From Bacteroidales bacterium (lineage in GTDB: Bacteria; Bacteroidota; Bacteroidia; Bacteroidales; UBA4181): a DNA stretch of 15,328 nucleotides. A model generated the notes under the pieces. The model was not told the origin of the DNA, ran no database searches, and was given only the letters and a program-made list of their open reading frames with translations. The position numbers were made by a program, and so were the translations under genes. Within the stretch, counting starts at the first letter, position 1, and every line of letters starts with the position of its first letter. The DNA lies in contig JAITTD010000191.1 of NCBI GenBank assembly GCA_031287245.1, forward strand, positions 1 through 15,328. The letters run 5' to 3'. Below are positions 1 through 6,811 of this stretch, piece by piece.

Positions 1-81
1 TACTTCGGCAATGTAGTCATTGCCTACGTCCTGCGTCAACAAATTGGGACGCAGCCAAACTTTCCAAAAATGTGATGTCAT
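1..81 (-). CDS. HU-like DNA-binding domain protein, N-terminal fragment
   Basis: Only the first 27 codons are inside the window; the gene runs off the left edge. It begins MTSHFWKVWLRPNLLTQDVG and continues NDYIAEV. The start ATG (81 to 79) is preceded by an AAGAGGT-like ribosome site. From memory, this start (VWLRPNxLT followed by DYIAEV) is typical of the Bacteroidetes HU-like DNA-binding domain proteins, small nucleoid-type or regulatory proteins whose domain often precedes an Ig-like module. The family call is inference from a short fragment. The gene lies 85 bases downstream of the ATPase stop on the same strand, across a 7-bp repeat array, and I see no clear promoter of its own. Confidence 0.55.
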   Translation of the reverse strand, partial: MTSHFWKVWLRPNLLTQDVGNDYIAEV

Positions 82-90
82 ACCTCTTTT

Positions 91-160
91 AATTATGAAT
101 TATTAATTATTAATTATGAATTATGAATGGATGATGAATTAATCATTAACCATTAATCAT
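91..160. repeat. 7-bp tandem repeat array R1
   Basis: On the plus strand five heptads run from 91 to 125 (AATTATG, AATTATT, AATTATT, AATTATG, AATTATG). After an irregular stretch come three more at 140-160 (TAATCAT, TAACCAT, TAATCAT). It starts 6 bases after the stop codon of the minus-strand ATPase gene and fills most of the gap to the next gene. In the minus sense the units read TAATTAA/TAATTCA, the same family as arrays R2 and R3. Being AT-rich, it could be dismissed as low complexity, but the period of exactly 7 is clear. Confidence 0.75.
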
Positions 161-166
161 TATTTT

Positions 167-1729
167 TCAGCATCCTGCTATTGTTACTGTTTTATCTTCC
201 ATCTTTTCTGTTTTGAGATAGATTTTAGTATCCCAGTCTGTTGTGATTCGGCGGTCGAAAATAATCAGCCAGCCTTCTTTGACACCAAGCGTATCCATAT
301 AGTCGATGATTTGGGCATGGCTTTTTTCTTCGGTGTTGGGACCGCGTCGCAGTTTCAGTTCGACAGGATATTTCTGTCCTTCCAACTCCAGATACAAGTC
401 AAGGCGTCTGCGTCCTGCGGCAAATTCGCGGATAATGCGTCCGCCGCCGTTGACCACCCGTTGCAGGAATGCCTGCAAAATCAGCAGAGGCGCTGCTTCT
501 TTGTATTGGTAACGCTCTATCCAGATTTCGCTGTTTTCGCGCCAGAATACTTGAAAATCCTGTAAAAGCATGGTCATATCTATGCGCCCGTTTTTCAGAT
601 AGTGGGGCATTGGGCGGGGATATTTACATTCGTACAAATCTTTTTGCGAGTTGGCAGATAACGTGCGGATAATCACCTCCGCATAGATGGGATTGGAAGG
701 CATAATCACGCCGTTGGCTTGCTTTATCAACCCAAGGTCTGTGGTGTAACTGTAGCCGTCCGATAGTGTGTCAAGCCCCGACATTTCACCGGTAATCACC
801 GGCTCCATCACGCGCCGCACCCGTTCTTCTTTGAGCCGTTCCAGCAGGCTGTCAATGTGTGTGTCGCGCCGCAGGATAATGGTTTGGATGGCTTTCTCCA
901 CCAATTCGGCAGTGACAGGTTGGGTATAATCGGACTGTGTCATTTTTTCAATCACCTCGCGGGCAATGGCGTTGACTAACCACGGCTGCCCCTGCGTTTG
1001 CCGATAAACCGTTTCAACTGCATCCGGCTCAAATACCTGTCCGGTCTCAGCAGTATGTTGTGCATACAATGATATGGTTTCCTCTTTTGTGAAATTGTTA
1101 AAGGTCAACGCTTTTGTAATGATATTAAAAGGACTTGCGCTGCCCAGCGATTCGCTGTCGGGACGGATTCTTGCCTTGAAGTCGCGTATGTTGCGCATAC
1201 CCACCAGGGCTATCGACTGTACAAACGGTGTTCTAGTTCGTGTGTTGTAAGCATTTCTCAATTGCCGAAGGAAAGTGATGAGTGTACCCTCGCTCAGACA
1301 GTCGGCTTCGTCGAAAAAAACGACCAGAGGCTTGTCCAAAGAGAGACAAAAGTCTGTCAATTCATCTTTCAAAACATTGGTGAAGTCTCCGTAATCCGCA
1401 TCAGCGGCAAATTGCCGGGCGCCGGGTATGGTGGTGTACCGTAAATCTGATTTTAGCCCTTTCACTATCACCGGAATGCCTTCCTTAGGATCAATAATGC
1501 CCTGCGCCGCCTCCAACGAGCAATACAGTGCATAATATTTTCCTTCGCAGTGGATGCGATTCACCAAATCAAGCAACAAGGTGGTTTTGCCGCTCTGACG
1601 GGGAGCGTGAATCACAAAGTACTGTTTTTGTTCTATCAGTTCTACTATTCCTGTCAACCGCGACGAAGCGTCTATCATATAATGATCGGTTTCATTACAG
1701 GGTCCTGCTACATTAAAATATCGTGCCAT
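167..1729 (-). CDS. AAA ATPase with C-terminal PD-(D/E)XK-like domain
   Basis: A 520-residue cytoplasmic protein with no signal peptide or membrane segment. Residues 42-50 (APRQSGKTT) are a P-loop in which the first glycine is alanine, as is usual in the AAA_35-type ATPases common in Bacteroidetes. The Walker B is at 136-141 (VVFFDE), followed by AD, and a conserved TQGQPWLVNAIA segment is near 245. The C-terminal third ends in a PD-(D/E)XK pattern: D444 on one strand, then E457-x-K459 on the next (RLDLYLELE, then YPVELKL), the arrangement of nuclease-fold domains fused to such ATPases. Nuclease activity is inferred. These proteins are widespread, often multicopy, and of unknown role; links to defence or mobile DNA are suggested but not shown here. 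A TATCTTTG promoter element lies just upstream, so it is probably transcribed separately from the carbohydrate genes. Confidence 0.8.
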   Translation of the reverse strand: MARYFNVAGPCNETDHYMIDASSRLTGIVELIEQKQYFVIHAPRQSGKTTLLLDLVNRIHCEGKYYALYCSLEAAQGIIDPKEGIPVIVKGLKSDLRYTTIPGARQFAADADYGDFTNVLKDELTDFCLSLDKPLVVFFDEADCLSEGTLITFLRQLRNAYNTRTRTPFVQSIALVGMRNIRDFKARIRPDSESLGSASPFNIITKALTFNNFTKEETISLYAQHTAETGQVFEPDAVETVYRQTQGQPWLVNAIAREVIEKMTQSDYTQPVTAELVEKAIQTIILRRDTHIDSLLERLKEERVRRVMEPVITGEMSGLDTLSDGYSYTTDLGLIKQANGVIMPSNPIYAEVIIRTLSANSQKDLYECKYPRPMPHYLKNGRIDMTMLLQDFQVFWRENSEIWIERYQYKEAAPLLILQAFLQRVVNGGGRIIREFAAGRRRLDLYLELEGQKYPVELKLRRGPNTEEKSHAQIIDYMDTLGVKEGWLIIFDRRITTDWDTKIYLKTEKMEDKTVTIAGC

Positions 1730-1745
1730 CGTTCATTTTTTTTGA

Positions 1746-1753
1746 CAAAGATA
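1746..1753 (-). promoter_or_regulatory. -7 promoter element of the ATPase gene
   Basis: On the minus strand this reads TATCTTTG, an exact match to the Bacteroidetes TAnnTTTG element. Transcription would start near 1740, giving a leader of only about 10 bases before the ATG at 1729. No TTG lies at the usual distance upstream, because that position is occupied by the R2 repeat array. Confidence 0.5.
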
Positions 1754-1758
1754 ATCAA

Positions 1759-1793
1759 TTAATTATTAATTGTTAATTATTAATTGTTAATTG
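1759..1793. repeat. 7-bp tandem repeat array R2 (TTAATTR x5)
   Basis: Five uninterrupted heptads on the plus strand: TTAATTA, TTAATTG, TTAATTA, TTAATTG, TTAATTG. In the minus sense the unit is YAATTAA. The array begins 3 bases after the stop codon of the heparinase-like gene and ends just before the promoter of the ATPase gene. Confidence 0.85.
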
Positions 1794-1796
1794 CTT

Positions 1797-3752
1797 TCAT
1801 CGAAGGGATATTTTAAAAGTGTACACATCTTTGGTTTTCGGGGAAAGAACGTGGAAATTAATCCGGTAAACGTTATCCCCCCAATTGATTCTTACCATCT
1901 CGTCCGATTCGGTCTCCAATTTGATTTTTTCTACTTCTGCCTTCATTTGCGACGAATTGTACCGTATCACGAAAGGAACCGCCTTGCCGTCTTTGTCCTT
2001 GTAGTGGATGGTCAGTTCGCCTTTTCCGGTTACTTCGGCAGGGAAGCAGGTCATCAAATGCTGAGTAACGCTTTCTGCGCGTTTCAGGTCGGTCACGTCG
2101 CGCACCACCACCGCCTTATTCCTGTTGAGCGTTATCGTGCGTTTCCAGTGGTTTACACCTGCCTCTTGCGGATATGCGCCTGCCATGTCGAGTGTGAAAG
2201 AGGTGGCTGCATTCCCCGCGCTGAACGACACATCCGATGCTTTATAATGCAGCCCGACCGGTTGTGTTTTGCCGTTGATGGTCGGCGTGTTGTGATAATC
2301 CGAACAGAGGTTCCAGATTTCATACCGTCGGTCGGTAAAGGTTTTTGCCGTATATTTCGGGCTTCCCACATCAATCAATAATGGAAGACCGTCGTAATAC
2401 ACGATAAAGTTTCCGATGTCGTTGTGATTATGGCTTTCGCCGTTTGTGCCGCCTTTGGCTGCAAAGAAAAGCCCCTTGGATGAACCTTCCTCATCGCGGG
2501 CGGTTGCCACTTCCAATACCGGAAACCAGACGTCTTTCGGCAGCGCCAAGCCTTGCGGGGCATCCATAATGTCGTCTTTGGCAAACAATTCAACGAGGTC
2601 GCCCGTAAAATGACCGAATACGCGGTCGGGACCGGGGACGCCACCCCGATAAGAGGCGCCGAAACGCGCCATGTTTTCATCGCCTATATCCTTGCCTATG
2701 CGGTAGATGCCACTGCTTCCGCCGCCGCGGGGACCGGCATCGGCAAAATTGACCGTATAGCCCTCACTGATCTGCACGCGATAGATGTAGGTGCACATAT
2801 TTTTGAATTTCTGATTCTCGAAAACATACCGGTAGGCATTATTGGACGCCAGATTTAACAGCACGATGTTATTGTACAGCGCACCGACGGCAGAACCCCA
2901 GTAACCGGGTCCTTCGGACGAACCGCCATCCTCAGGATAGGGATTCACAAAAGCATCCAAAACCTGCAAAGCGCGATATACCATAGCGGAACGTTTGAGG
3001 TCGTCTTTTTCGAGCAGCAAAGCGCAACTAATCCAGTTGGAGCATATCCAGGGATTCCAGTTGTTGGGGCGGGTGCTTTCCGAGGTGTACCACATCCAAC
3101 CGTGGTATTTCGTCATCAGCGGGTCGAGTACGCGGGAATATACTTCGTTGTGAATCCGTTTGCGAATCTGCGGCGTTACTGCGTCGAATTTGTCGCCCAG
3201 AAAATAATCCGCCCACGCCAGAATACACGCAGTCACGCCGGCATAGAGATCCACGCGCGGTTGGGTGACGTCCATCAGCCCCTTGTATTCTACCGGCAAA
3301 TGGGCAGCCGCTCCCCACCACGATTCTTCGCATATCGACCACACACCGTTGATGATGGGGTCGATAAAGCGACCTTTGTTCTCGCCCAGTTCGGCTATTA
3401 TCATATTTGCCAGAACGGTACGCTTTTTATAACTTACTTTTTGGTACTCGGAACGGTTGCCTGTGCGGGCAATCAACAGCGAGAGGGTGGCAGGAACCGT
3501 AGGCCAGTCGTAATCCAGATGGGCTTCGGCAAATTCTATGGTTTTCTGCATGATGGCAGGGTTTGCCTTCGCCCAGCCTTCCCTGTCTTCGATGTGGGGA
3601 AACGGCGTCCACCGGTCGAATGGAATAAGCACCGTTGGCAACAGTTTGCTGTAATATTTGCCGCTCAACAGGTTCTGATCCTGTGCCGACAGGGACAAAG
3701 CAGGCAGCAGACAAAGGAGTGCGAGCGCTAATTTCAAAAAGGGAGTTTTCAT
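1797..3752 (-). CDS. Secreted heparinase II/III family polysaccharide lyase
   Basis: The preferred start (ATG at 3752, MKTPFLKLALALL) gives 651 residues with a signal peptide ending about LSLSAQ. An in-frame start at 3779 would only add nine residues before the signal and falls inside a palindrome. The N-terminal two thirds is an alpha/alpha-toroid-like helical region with an aromatic, asparagine-rich patch (WNPWICSNW, about 232-240) and EDGGSSEGPGYWG at about 274-286. The C-terminal beta region carries ESHNHND (about 439-445) and LLIDVGSP (about 458-465). Compared with Pedobacter heparinase II (Tyr257, His406, zinc ligands His408, Asp425, His464), the likely equivalents are Tyr284, His441, His443, Asp461 and possibly His487; this alignment is mine. 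The family breaks uronate-containing polysaccharides by beta-elimination in the periplasm. The substrate cannot be told from sequence. It is last in an operon with DUF1080 and Gfo/Idh/MocA genes. Confidence 0.85.
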   Translation of the reverse strand: MKTPFLKLALALLCLLPALSLSAQDQNLLSGKYYSKLLPTVLIPFDRWTPFPHIEDREGWAKANPAIMQKTIEFAEAHLDYDWPTVPATLSLLIARTGNRSEYQKVSYKKRTVLANMIIAELGENKGRFIDPIINGVWSICEESWWGAAAHLPVEYKGLMDVTQPRVDLYAGVTACILAWADYFLGDKFDAVTPQIRKRIHNEVYSRVLDPLMTKYHGWMWYTSESTRPNNWNPWICSNWISCALLLEKDDLKRSAMVYRALQVLDAFVNPYPEDGGSSEGPGYWGSAVGALYNNIVLLNLASNNAYRYVFENQKFKNMCTYIYRVQISEGYTVNFADAGPRGGGSSGIYRIGKDIGDENMARFGASYRGGVPGPDRVFGHFTGDLVELFAKDDIMDAPQGLALPKDVWFPVLEVATARDEEGSSKGLFFAAKGGTNGESHNHNDIGNFIVYYDGLPLLIDVGSPKYTAKTFTDRRYEIWNLCSDYHNTPTINGKTQPVGLHYKASDVSFSAGNAATSFTLDMAGAYPQEAGVNHWKRTITLNRNKAVVVRDVTDLKRAESVTQHLMTCFPAEVTGKGELTIHYKDKDGKAVPFVIRYNSSQMKAEVEKIKLETESDEMVRINWGDNVYRINFHVLSPKTKDVYTFKISLR

Positions 3753-3775
3753 ACACATTATGATTTGTGACTGTG

Positions 3776-3797
3776 ACAAGGGGGCATGCCCCCTTGT
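3776..3797. repeat. Perfect 22-bp intercistronic palindrome
   Basis: The arms ACAAGGGGG and CCCCCTTGT flank a CATG centre, so the whole 22 bp is its own reverse complement. It lies in the 64-base gap between the DUF1080 and heparinase-like genes. There is no T-run after it in the minus direction, so it is not a convincing intrinsic terminator. A related copy is at 4982-5004. It may be a REP-like element, an mRNA-stabilising or attenuating hairpin, or a protein-binding site. Confidence 0.8.
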
Positions 3798-3816
3798 TGT
3801 CGTCGGTTTTCGGTTT

Positions 3817-4947
3817 TCATTTTTTAGGCGGATCGTACTGTTTCATGCGGATTTTCGCCACTTTCAGTGTGCCGTCTTTTGCCGAATGGTAAATGGCAAT
3901 CTTTCCCCGCACGGGCGACGCCTGATAATCGTTGTGCAGCACGTCAATACCATTGAGTATCACTCGCGACTCGGCGCCATAGTTGATCACCTGAGTCAGC
4001 ATATAATCGTAGCCGTTCATGTATTGCAACTCCTTGGCTGAGCCGAAATCGTAAAATTCTGCTTTATAACCTCTGTCGATTTCGTTTTCCCAATTGTAAT
4101 AGACTCCGCCGTTGCCGCCTTTTTCACTTTTAGTAGAAAAAACGTGCAATTCATAATTCGGGTCAAGCGCTTCTTTGGAAACAAGGAAACCCGAACCGCC
4201 GGTGGCGACGATCACGCCGTTTTCCACTTTCCATTGGGCATTGCCGACCATCTCAAAGTTTTTGAGGTCTTTGCCGTTGAAAATCTCTGTCCATGCATTC
4301 TCTTTGGATGGCAATTCGCGAACATAGATGTTGCGGTATTCCACTTCCCGTCCGTGATTTTGCAGACCGATGTGCCCGCTTCTCAACCGGTATTTCAAGT
4401 CGGGACGGTCTTCCAGATTGACATTTTGAACAATCTGACCGTTCACCTGAATCAGCAGAAAGGGCCAGTCAAGCGTGATATAATACGTGTTCCAGTAGCC
4501 TGCCGGATACACCGCGTTCACCATAGGAGGTATTGCGTTGTAAATGGCGCCCGTAGTGTGTACGTTGGCTTCTTTGCCTGCATCGTCCTGCACCTGCAAT
4601 TCCATGCCGAGACGGGATTCACGCCCCCAGCCGCGGTCGGGTTGATGCACCAGCACACCGCTGTTACATTTGGCGGTCATCTTAAATTCAAGCCTCAACT
4701 CGAAGTTTTCATAATTCTTTTCGGTAAGAATAATATACGGGTCAGATGGCGCTCCATAGCAGTGCATCACGCCGTTTTCCACTTTCCATCGGTTATTTTC
4801 GGGAATCACGCCTGCATTGTTTTTGATGTTCCAGCCGGTAAAGTCTTTTCCATTGAAGATGGATACAAAACCTTCCGGCGCTTTGTTTTGAGCGTACCCC
4901 GGCAAAAGCAGGGCTATCAACAAGGTCAGAATAAGATACTTTTTCAT
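3817..4947 (-). CDS. Secreted tandem DUF1080 protein (3-keto-glycoside hydrolase family)
   Basis: 376 residues with a classic signal peptide (MKKYLILTLLIALLLPGYAQ). There are two copies of the DUF1080 fold, at about 25-212 and 217-370. Each begins with an IFNGKD signature (FVSIFNGKDFTGWNI and WTEIFNGKDLKNFEM) followed by WKVENGV. The first copy has the fuller LEFKMTAKCNSGVLVHQ segment; the second has GGNGGVYYNW. DUF1080 is a concanavalin-like beta-sandwich, and characterised members cleave 3-keto disaccharides or glycosides made by a sugar-3-oxidase. The gene follows a Gfo/Idh/MocA oxidoreductase by 56 bases and precedes a heparinase-like lyase, which fits that role. Two domains in one chain is longer than the common single-domain form; whether both are active or one only binds is not visible. 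Confidence 0.85.
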   Translation of the reverse strand: MKKYLILTLLIALLLPGYAQNKAPEGFVSIFNGKDFTGWNIKNNAGVIPENNRWKVENGVMHCYGAPSDPYIILTEKNYENFELRLEFKMTAKCNSGVLVHQPDRGWGRESRLGMELQVQDDAGKEANVHTTGAIYNAIPPMVNAVYPAGYWNTYYITLDWPFLLIQVNGQIVQNVNLEDRPDLKYRLRSGHIGLQNHGREVEYRNIYVRELPSKENAWTEIFNGKDLKNFEMVGNAQWKVENGVIVATGGSGFLVSKEALDPNYELHVFSTKSEKGGNGGVYYNWENEIDRGYKAEFYDFGSAKELQYMNGYDYMLTQVINYGAESRVILNGIDVLHNDYQASPVRGKIAIYHSAKDGTLKVAKIRMKQYDPPKK

Positions 4948-4981
4948 TATCTAAATATTTGTTTATTATACGAAAATTTTA

Positions 4982-5004
4982 ACAAGGGATTCATCCCCCC
5001 TTGT
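4982..5004. repeat. Imperfect ACAAGGG/CCCTTGT palindrome at the oxidoreductase stop codon
   Basis: The arms ACAAGGG (4982-4988) and CCCTTGT (4998-5004) enclose a 9-base centre. The right arm ends on the last base of the oxidoreductase stop codon. The arms are the same as the inner seven bases of the palindrome at 3776-3797, so the two are probably related elements. Confidence 0.65.
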
Positions 5005-6494
5005 CATACTTTGTCAGGAATTACAAACGGTTCGCGATAGTTGCGTTTGAGGAACAGATTTGCCACCTCGGAATGTGCACCTGTAAATCTTTCCGAAGCG
5101 TTGTCGAAAGTCAATTCGGGACCGAGATAGAAATTCTCCTTTGCCGGATTGATACCGTTCAAACGGAGGTGTTCTTCAAAGCCTTCAAAAACATGCGTCA
5201 AACCGGTGTATTGCTCTGACGTTTTTCTCAGTTCTTCAAAAGGCACCTGATGTCCTGTCTGATAGGAAATATTCCCGATATGGCTGATATTGGCTGATAC
5301 AGCGCCGTTGAGAATATCGGTTTTCAAGTCTTCTATTTTACCGCTTTTCAATGCACGGATGAAATTGACTTGAGGACCTACTTTGCCCGGTTCTTCGAAT
5401 GTTTTCACTAATTTCCCATCATTGTCGTAGATAGAATCGCCTGTGTAGTAACCGTTTTCGCAGAAAATAAACGCAGCACAGTTGGCGTTTCCCCTGAACG
5501 GATGGTAGACTTTTTTGCCGGTTGAGGTAAAGTCCGTCACACCATCCATATTGTCGATACCTGTTTTTTCGCCCAAAGCGCGGGAATCGTAAATCATGGG
5601 AATACCATCGTAGTCATACCATACGATTTGCGAGTTCGGCACGTTTCCATCGTCGATATATCCGAAACGCCCGCCAAAACTGATTGTGCGAGTCGGTACG
5701 GTACTCTTTTTCAATGCCCAGCGCACCAAGTCCAGTTCATGAGGTCCATTGTTGCCTAATTCGCCGTTGCCGGTGTGAAACTGCCAGTGCCAGTCGTAGT
5801 GTATTTCCTTGCGCGGCAGCGCCATCATGGGGATGGGTCCGGAATGCAAGTCATAATCGCAAGTGGCGGGAATGGTTCCGGGACCTGTCAGTTTGCCGAT
5901 ACTTTCGCGTCTTTTGTAACTTACCACGCGGATATGATGCACTTTCCCCAAGTTTTTCTGCATATATTCGAGCGCTGCAGCTTTGCTCGGGTTGGAATGT
6001 CTGTCCAAATCGGCCTGCACCAATCTTTTGTATTTGCGGGCGGCTTCCACCATTTTGCGTCCTTCCCAAATGGAATGGGAAACCGGTTTTTCTACGCAAA
6101 CGTGTTTGCCTGCCTGACAAGCCCATACGGTTGCCAATGCGTGCCAATAGTTGGGCATTCCGATAGATACGGCGTCAATTTCCTTGTCTTCGTAAAGTTT
6201 ACGCAAGTCGATATACCGTTTGGGCTGGATGCCGTCCTTGGAAAGTCTTGACAGCATCTCGTCCAACGGGGCGGTATCGCAGTCGCACAAAGCGGCGATA
6301 CGACAATCTTCCGTTTGGCGTTTGTAACTGCTGATGTGTCCTTGTCCGATTCCACGAACGCCGATAACAGCCACATTGATTTTTCCGTTTGCACCGATGA
6401 TAGGTTTCACTGTGGTGCCGAAAGCAAGGCTGGAAAACATTAATCCGGTGCTGCCTGCTACTGTCTTTTTGATAAAATCTCTTCTTGTACTCAT
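5004..6494 (-). CDS. Tat-exported Gfo/Idh/MocA family oxidoreductase
   Basis: With the start at 6494 the protein is 496 residues and begins MSTRRDFIKK, a twin-arginine signal (TRRDFIKK), then a hydrophobic stretch to about residue 26. An upstream in-frame ATG at 6539 is unlikely, because the predicted transcription start is near 6542 and the longer form would bury the Tat signal behind 15 residues. The Rossmann fold follows with VAVIGVRGIGQG (41-52; the GxGxxG loop is GVRGIG, 45-50). The family EKP motif is at 135-137. The C-terminal substrate domain contains HTGNGELGNNGPHELDLVRW, with the usual conserved His-x-x-Asp. Known relatives oxidise or epimerise sugars with tightly bound NAD(P); some exported ones oxidise the C3 hydroxyl of glycosides. 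The next gene encodes a DUF1080 protein, which points to a 3-keto-sugar route. The exact sugar is unknown. Confidence 0.85.
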   Translation of the reverse strand: MSTRRDFIKKTVAGSTGLMFSSLAFGTTVKPIIGANGKINVAVIGVRGIGQGHISSYKRQTEDCRIAALCDCDTAPLDEMLSRLSKDGIQPKRYIDLRKLYEDKEIDAVSIGMPNYWHALATVWACQAGKHVCVEKPVSHSIWEGRKMVEAARKYKRLVQADLDRHSNPSKAAALEYMQKNLGKVHHIRVVSYKRRESIGKLTGPGTIPATCDYDLHSGPIPMMALPRKEIHYDWHWQFHTGNGELGNNGPHELDLVRWALKKSTVPTRTISFGGRFGYIDDGNVPNSQIVWYDYDGIPMIYDSRALGEKTGIDNMDGVTDFTSTGKKVYHPFRGNANCAAFIFCENGYYTGDSIYDNDGKLVKTFEEPGKVGPQVNFIRALKSGKIEDLKTDILNGAVSANISHIGNISYQTGHQVPFEELRKTSEQYTGLTHVFEGFEEHLRLNGINPAKENFYLGPELTFDNASERFTGAHSEVANLFLKRNYREPFVIPDKV

Positions 6495-6520
6495 ATTGAT
6501 ATTATTAAGTTTAAAACTGA

Positions 6521-6545
6521 CATCGTTGGATGCTTCCAAACGATG
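6521..6545 (-). promoter_or_regulatory. Inverted repeat at the start of the oxidoreductase mRNA
   Basis: CATCGTTGGA (6521-6530) and TCCAAACGATG (6535-6545) are complementary except for one extra A, with a 4-base loop. It lies between the predicted transcription start and the ATG at 6494. It would form a stem-loop at the very 5' end of the transcript, or act as an operator overlapping the start site. Confidence 0.5.
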
Positions 6546-6547
6546 TG

Positions 6548-6555
6548 CAAAAATA
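6548..6555 (-). promoter_or_regulatory. -7 promoter element of the carbohydrate operon
   Basis: Reads TATTTTTG on the minus strand, an exact TAnnTTTG match, about 50 bases before the chosen start at 6494. The -33 region is weak (TTTTTCG at about 6570-6576 instead of TTTG), which suggests a promoter that needs an activator. Confidence 0.5.
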
Positions 6556-6771
6556 CTGCTTAATATAAACGAAAAATAGATCTATATTAGCAATGTGTAG
6601 TACTATATTAATAAAATACATTAATATTTATGGGTGATTACCAGAAAATCTGTTTTCGTAAAGCGCCTGTTCCAAGCAGGAGAACATGGAGTTGATAAAA
6701 CTGCAACCATTCGTGAATTGTATTTTTAGTATTTTTTTGAAAAAAAATGCAGTAAAGTCATTTATTCGTTT

Positions 6772-6779
6772 TATTTTTG
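6772..6779 (+). promoter_or_regulatory. -7 promoter element of the lipoprotein gene
   Basis: Reads TATTTTTG, an exact TAnnTTTG match, 32 bases before the ATG at 6812. No TTG lies at the standard 19-21-base spacing; the nearest TTTG (6736-6739) is too far. Confidence 0.45.
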
Positions 6780-6811
6780 TGCAATATTTTCTTAATTAAA
6801 ATAATAAACCG

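Larger units (their letters stand above)
6495..6811. promoter_or_regulatory. Divergent control region between the oxidoreductase operon and the lipoprotein gene
   Basis: This AT-rich 317-base gap has no convincing gene. It holds a -7 element for each direction, a hairpin-forming inverted repeat at 6521-6545, a direct repeat CTATATTA at 6582-6589 and 6603-6610 (21 bp apart), and an inverted repeat ATATTAAT/ATTAATAT (6605-6612 and 6620-6627, 7-base centre). The repeats lie upstream of the predicted oxidoreductase promoter, where activator sites for carbohydrate operons are expected. A 34-codon open frame (6625-6729) that looks like protein but starts only with GTG is also present. Confidence 0.5.

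Noticed and set aside
91..160. CRISPR array
   Set aside because: The units are 7 bp with no spacers and there are no cas genes nearby; the same holds for the other heptad arrays.
167..1729. Defence island around the AAA ATPase with PD-(D/E)XK domain
   Set aside because: No second defence gene, integrase or transposase is adjacent; the neighbours are an HU-like protein and metabolic genes, so only the single gene is reported.
3753..3779. Upstream start for the heparinase-like gene
   Set aside because: It adds a non-signal tail before a good signal peptide and starts inside the 22-bp palindrome.
4144..5040. Long open frame of 298 codons opposite the DUF1080 gene
   Set aside because: It is antisense to a well-supported gene with signal peptide and two domains, and its translation is rich in His, Val and Phe without any domain. 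Similar frames at 1791-2381, 3102-3731 and 5684-6251 are rejected for the same reason.
6495..6539. Upstream start for the Gfo/Idh/MocA gene
   Set aside because: It falls within a few bases of the predicted transcription start and would put 15 residues ahead of the twin-arginine signal.
6661..6690. Short stem (TGTTC/GAACA) as a structured RNA
   Set aside because: The stem has only five pairs with a nine-base loop and no supporting context.
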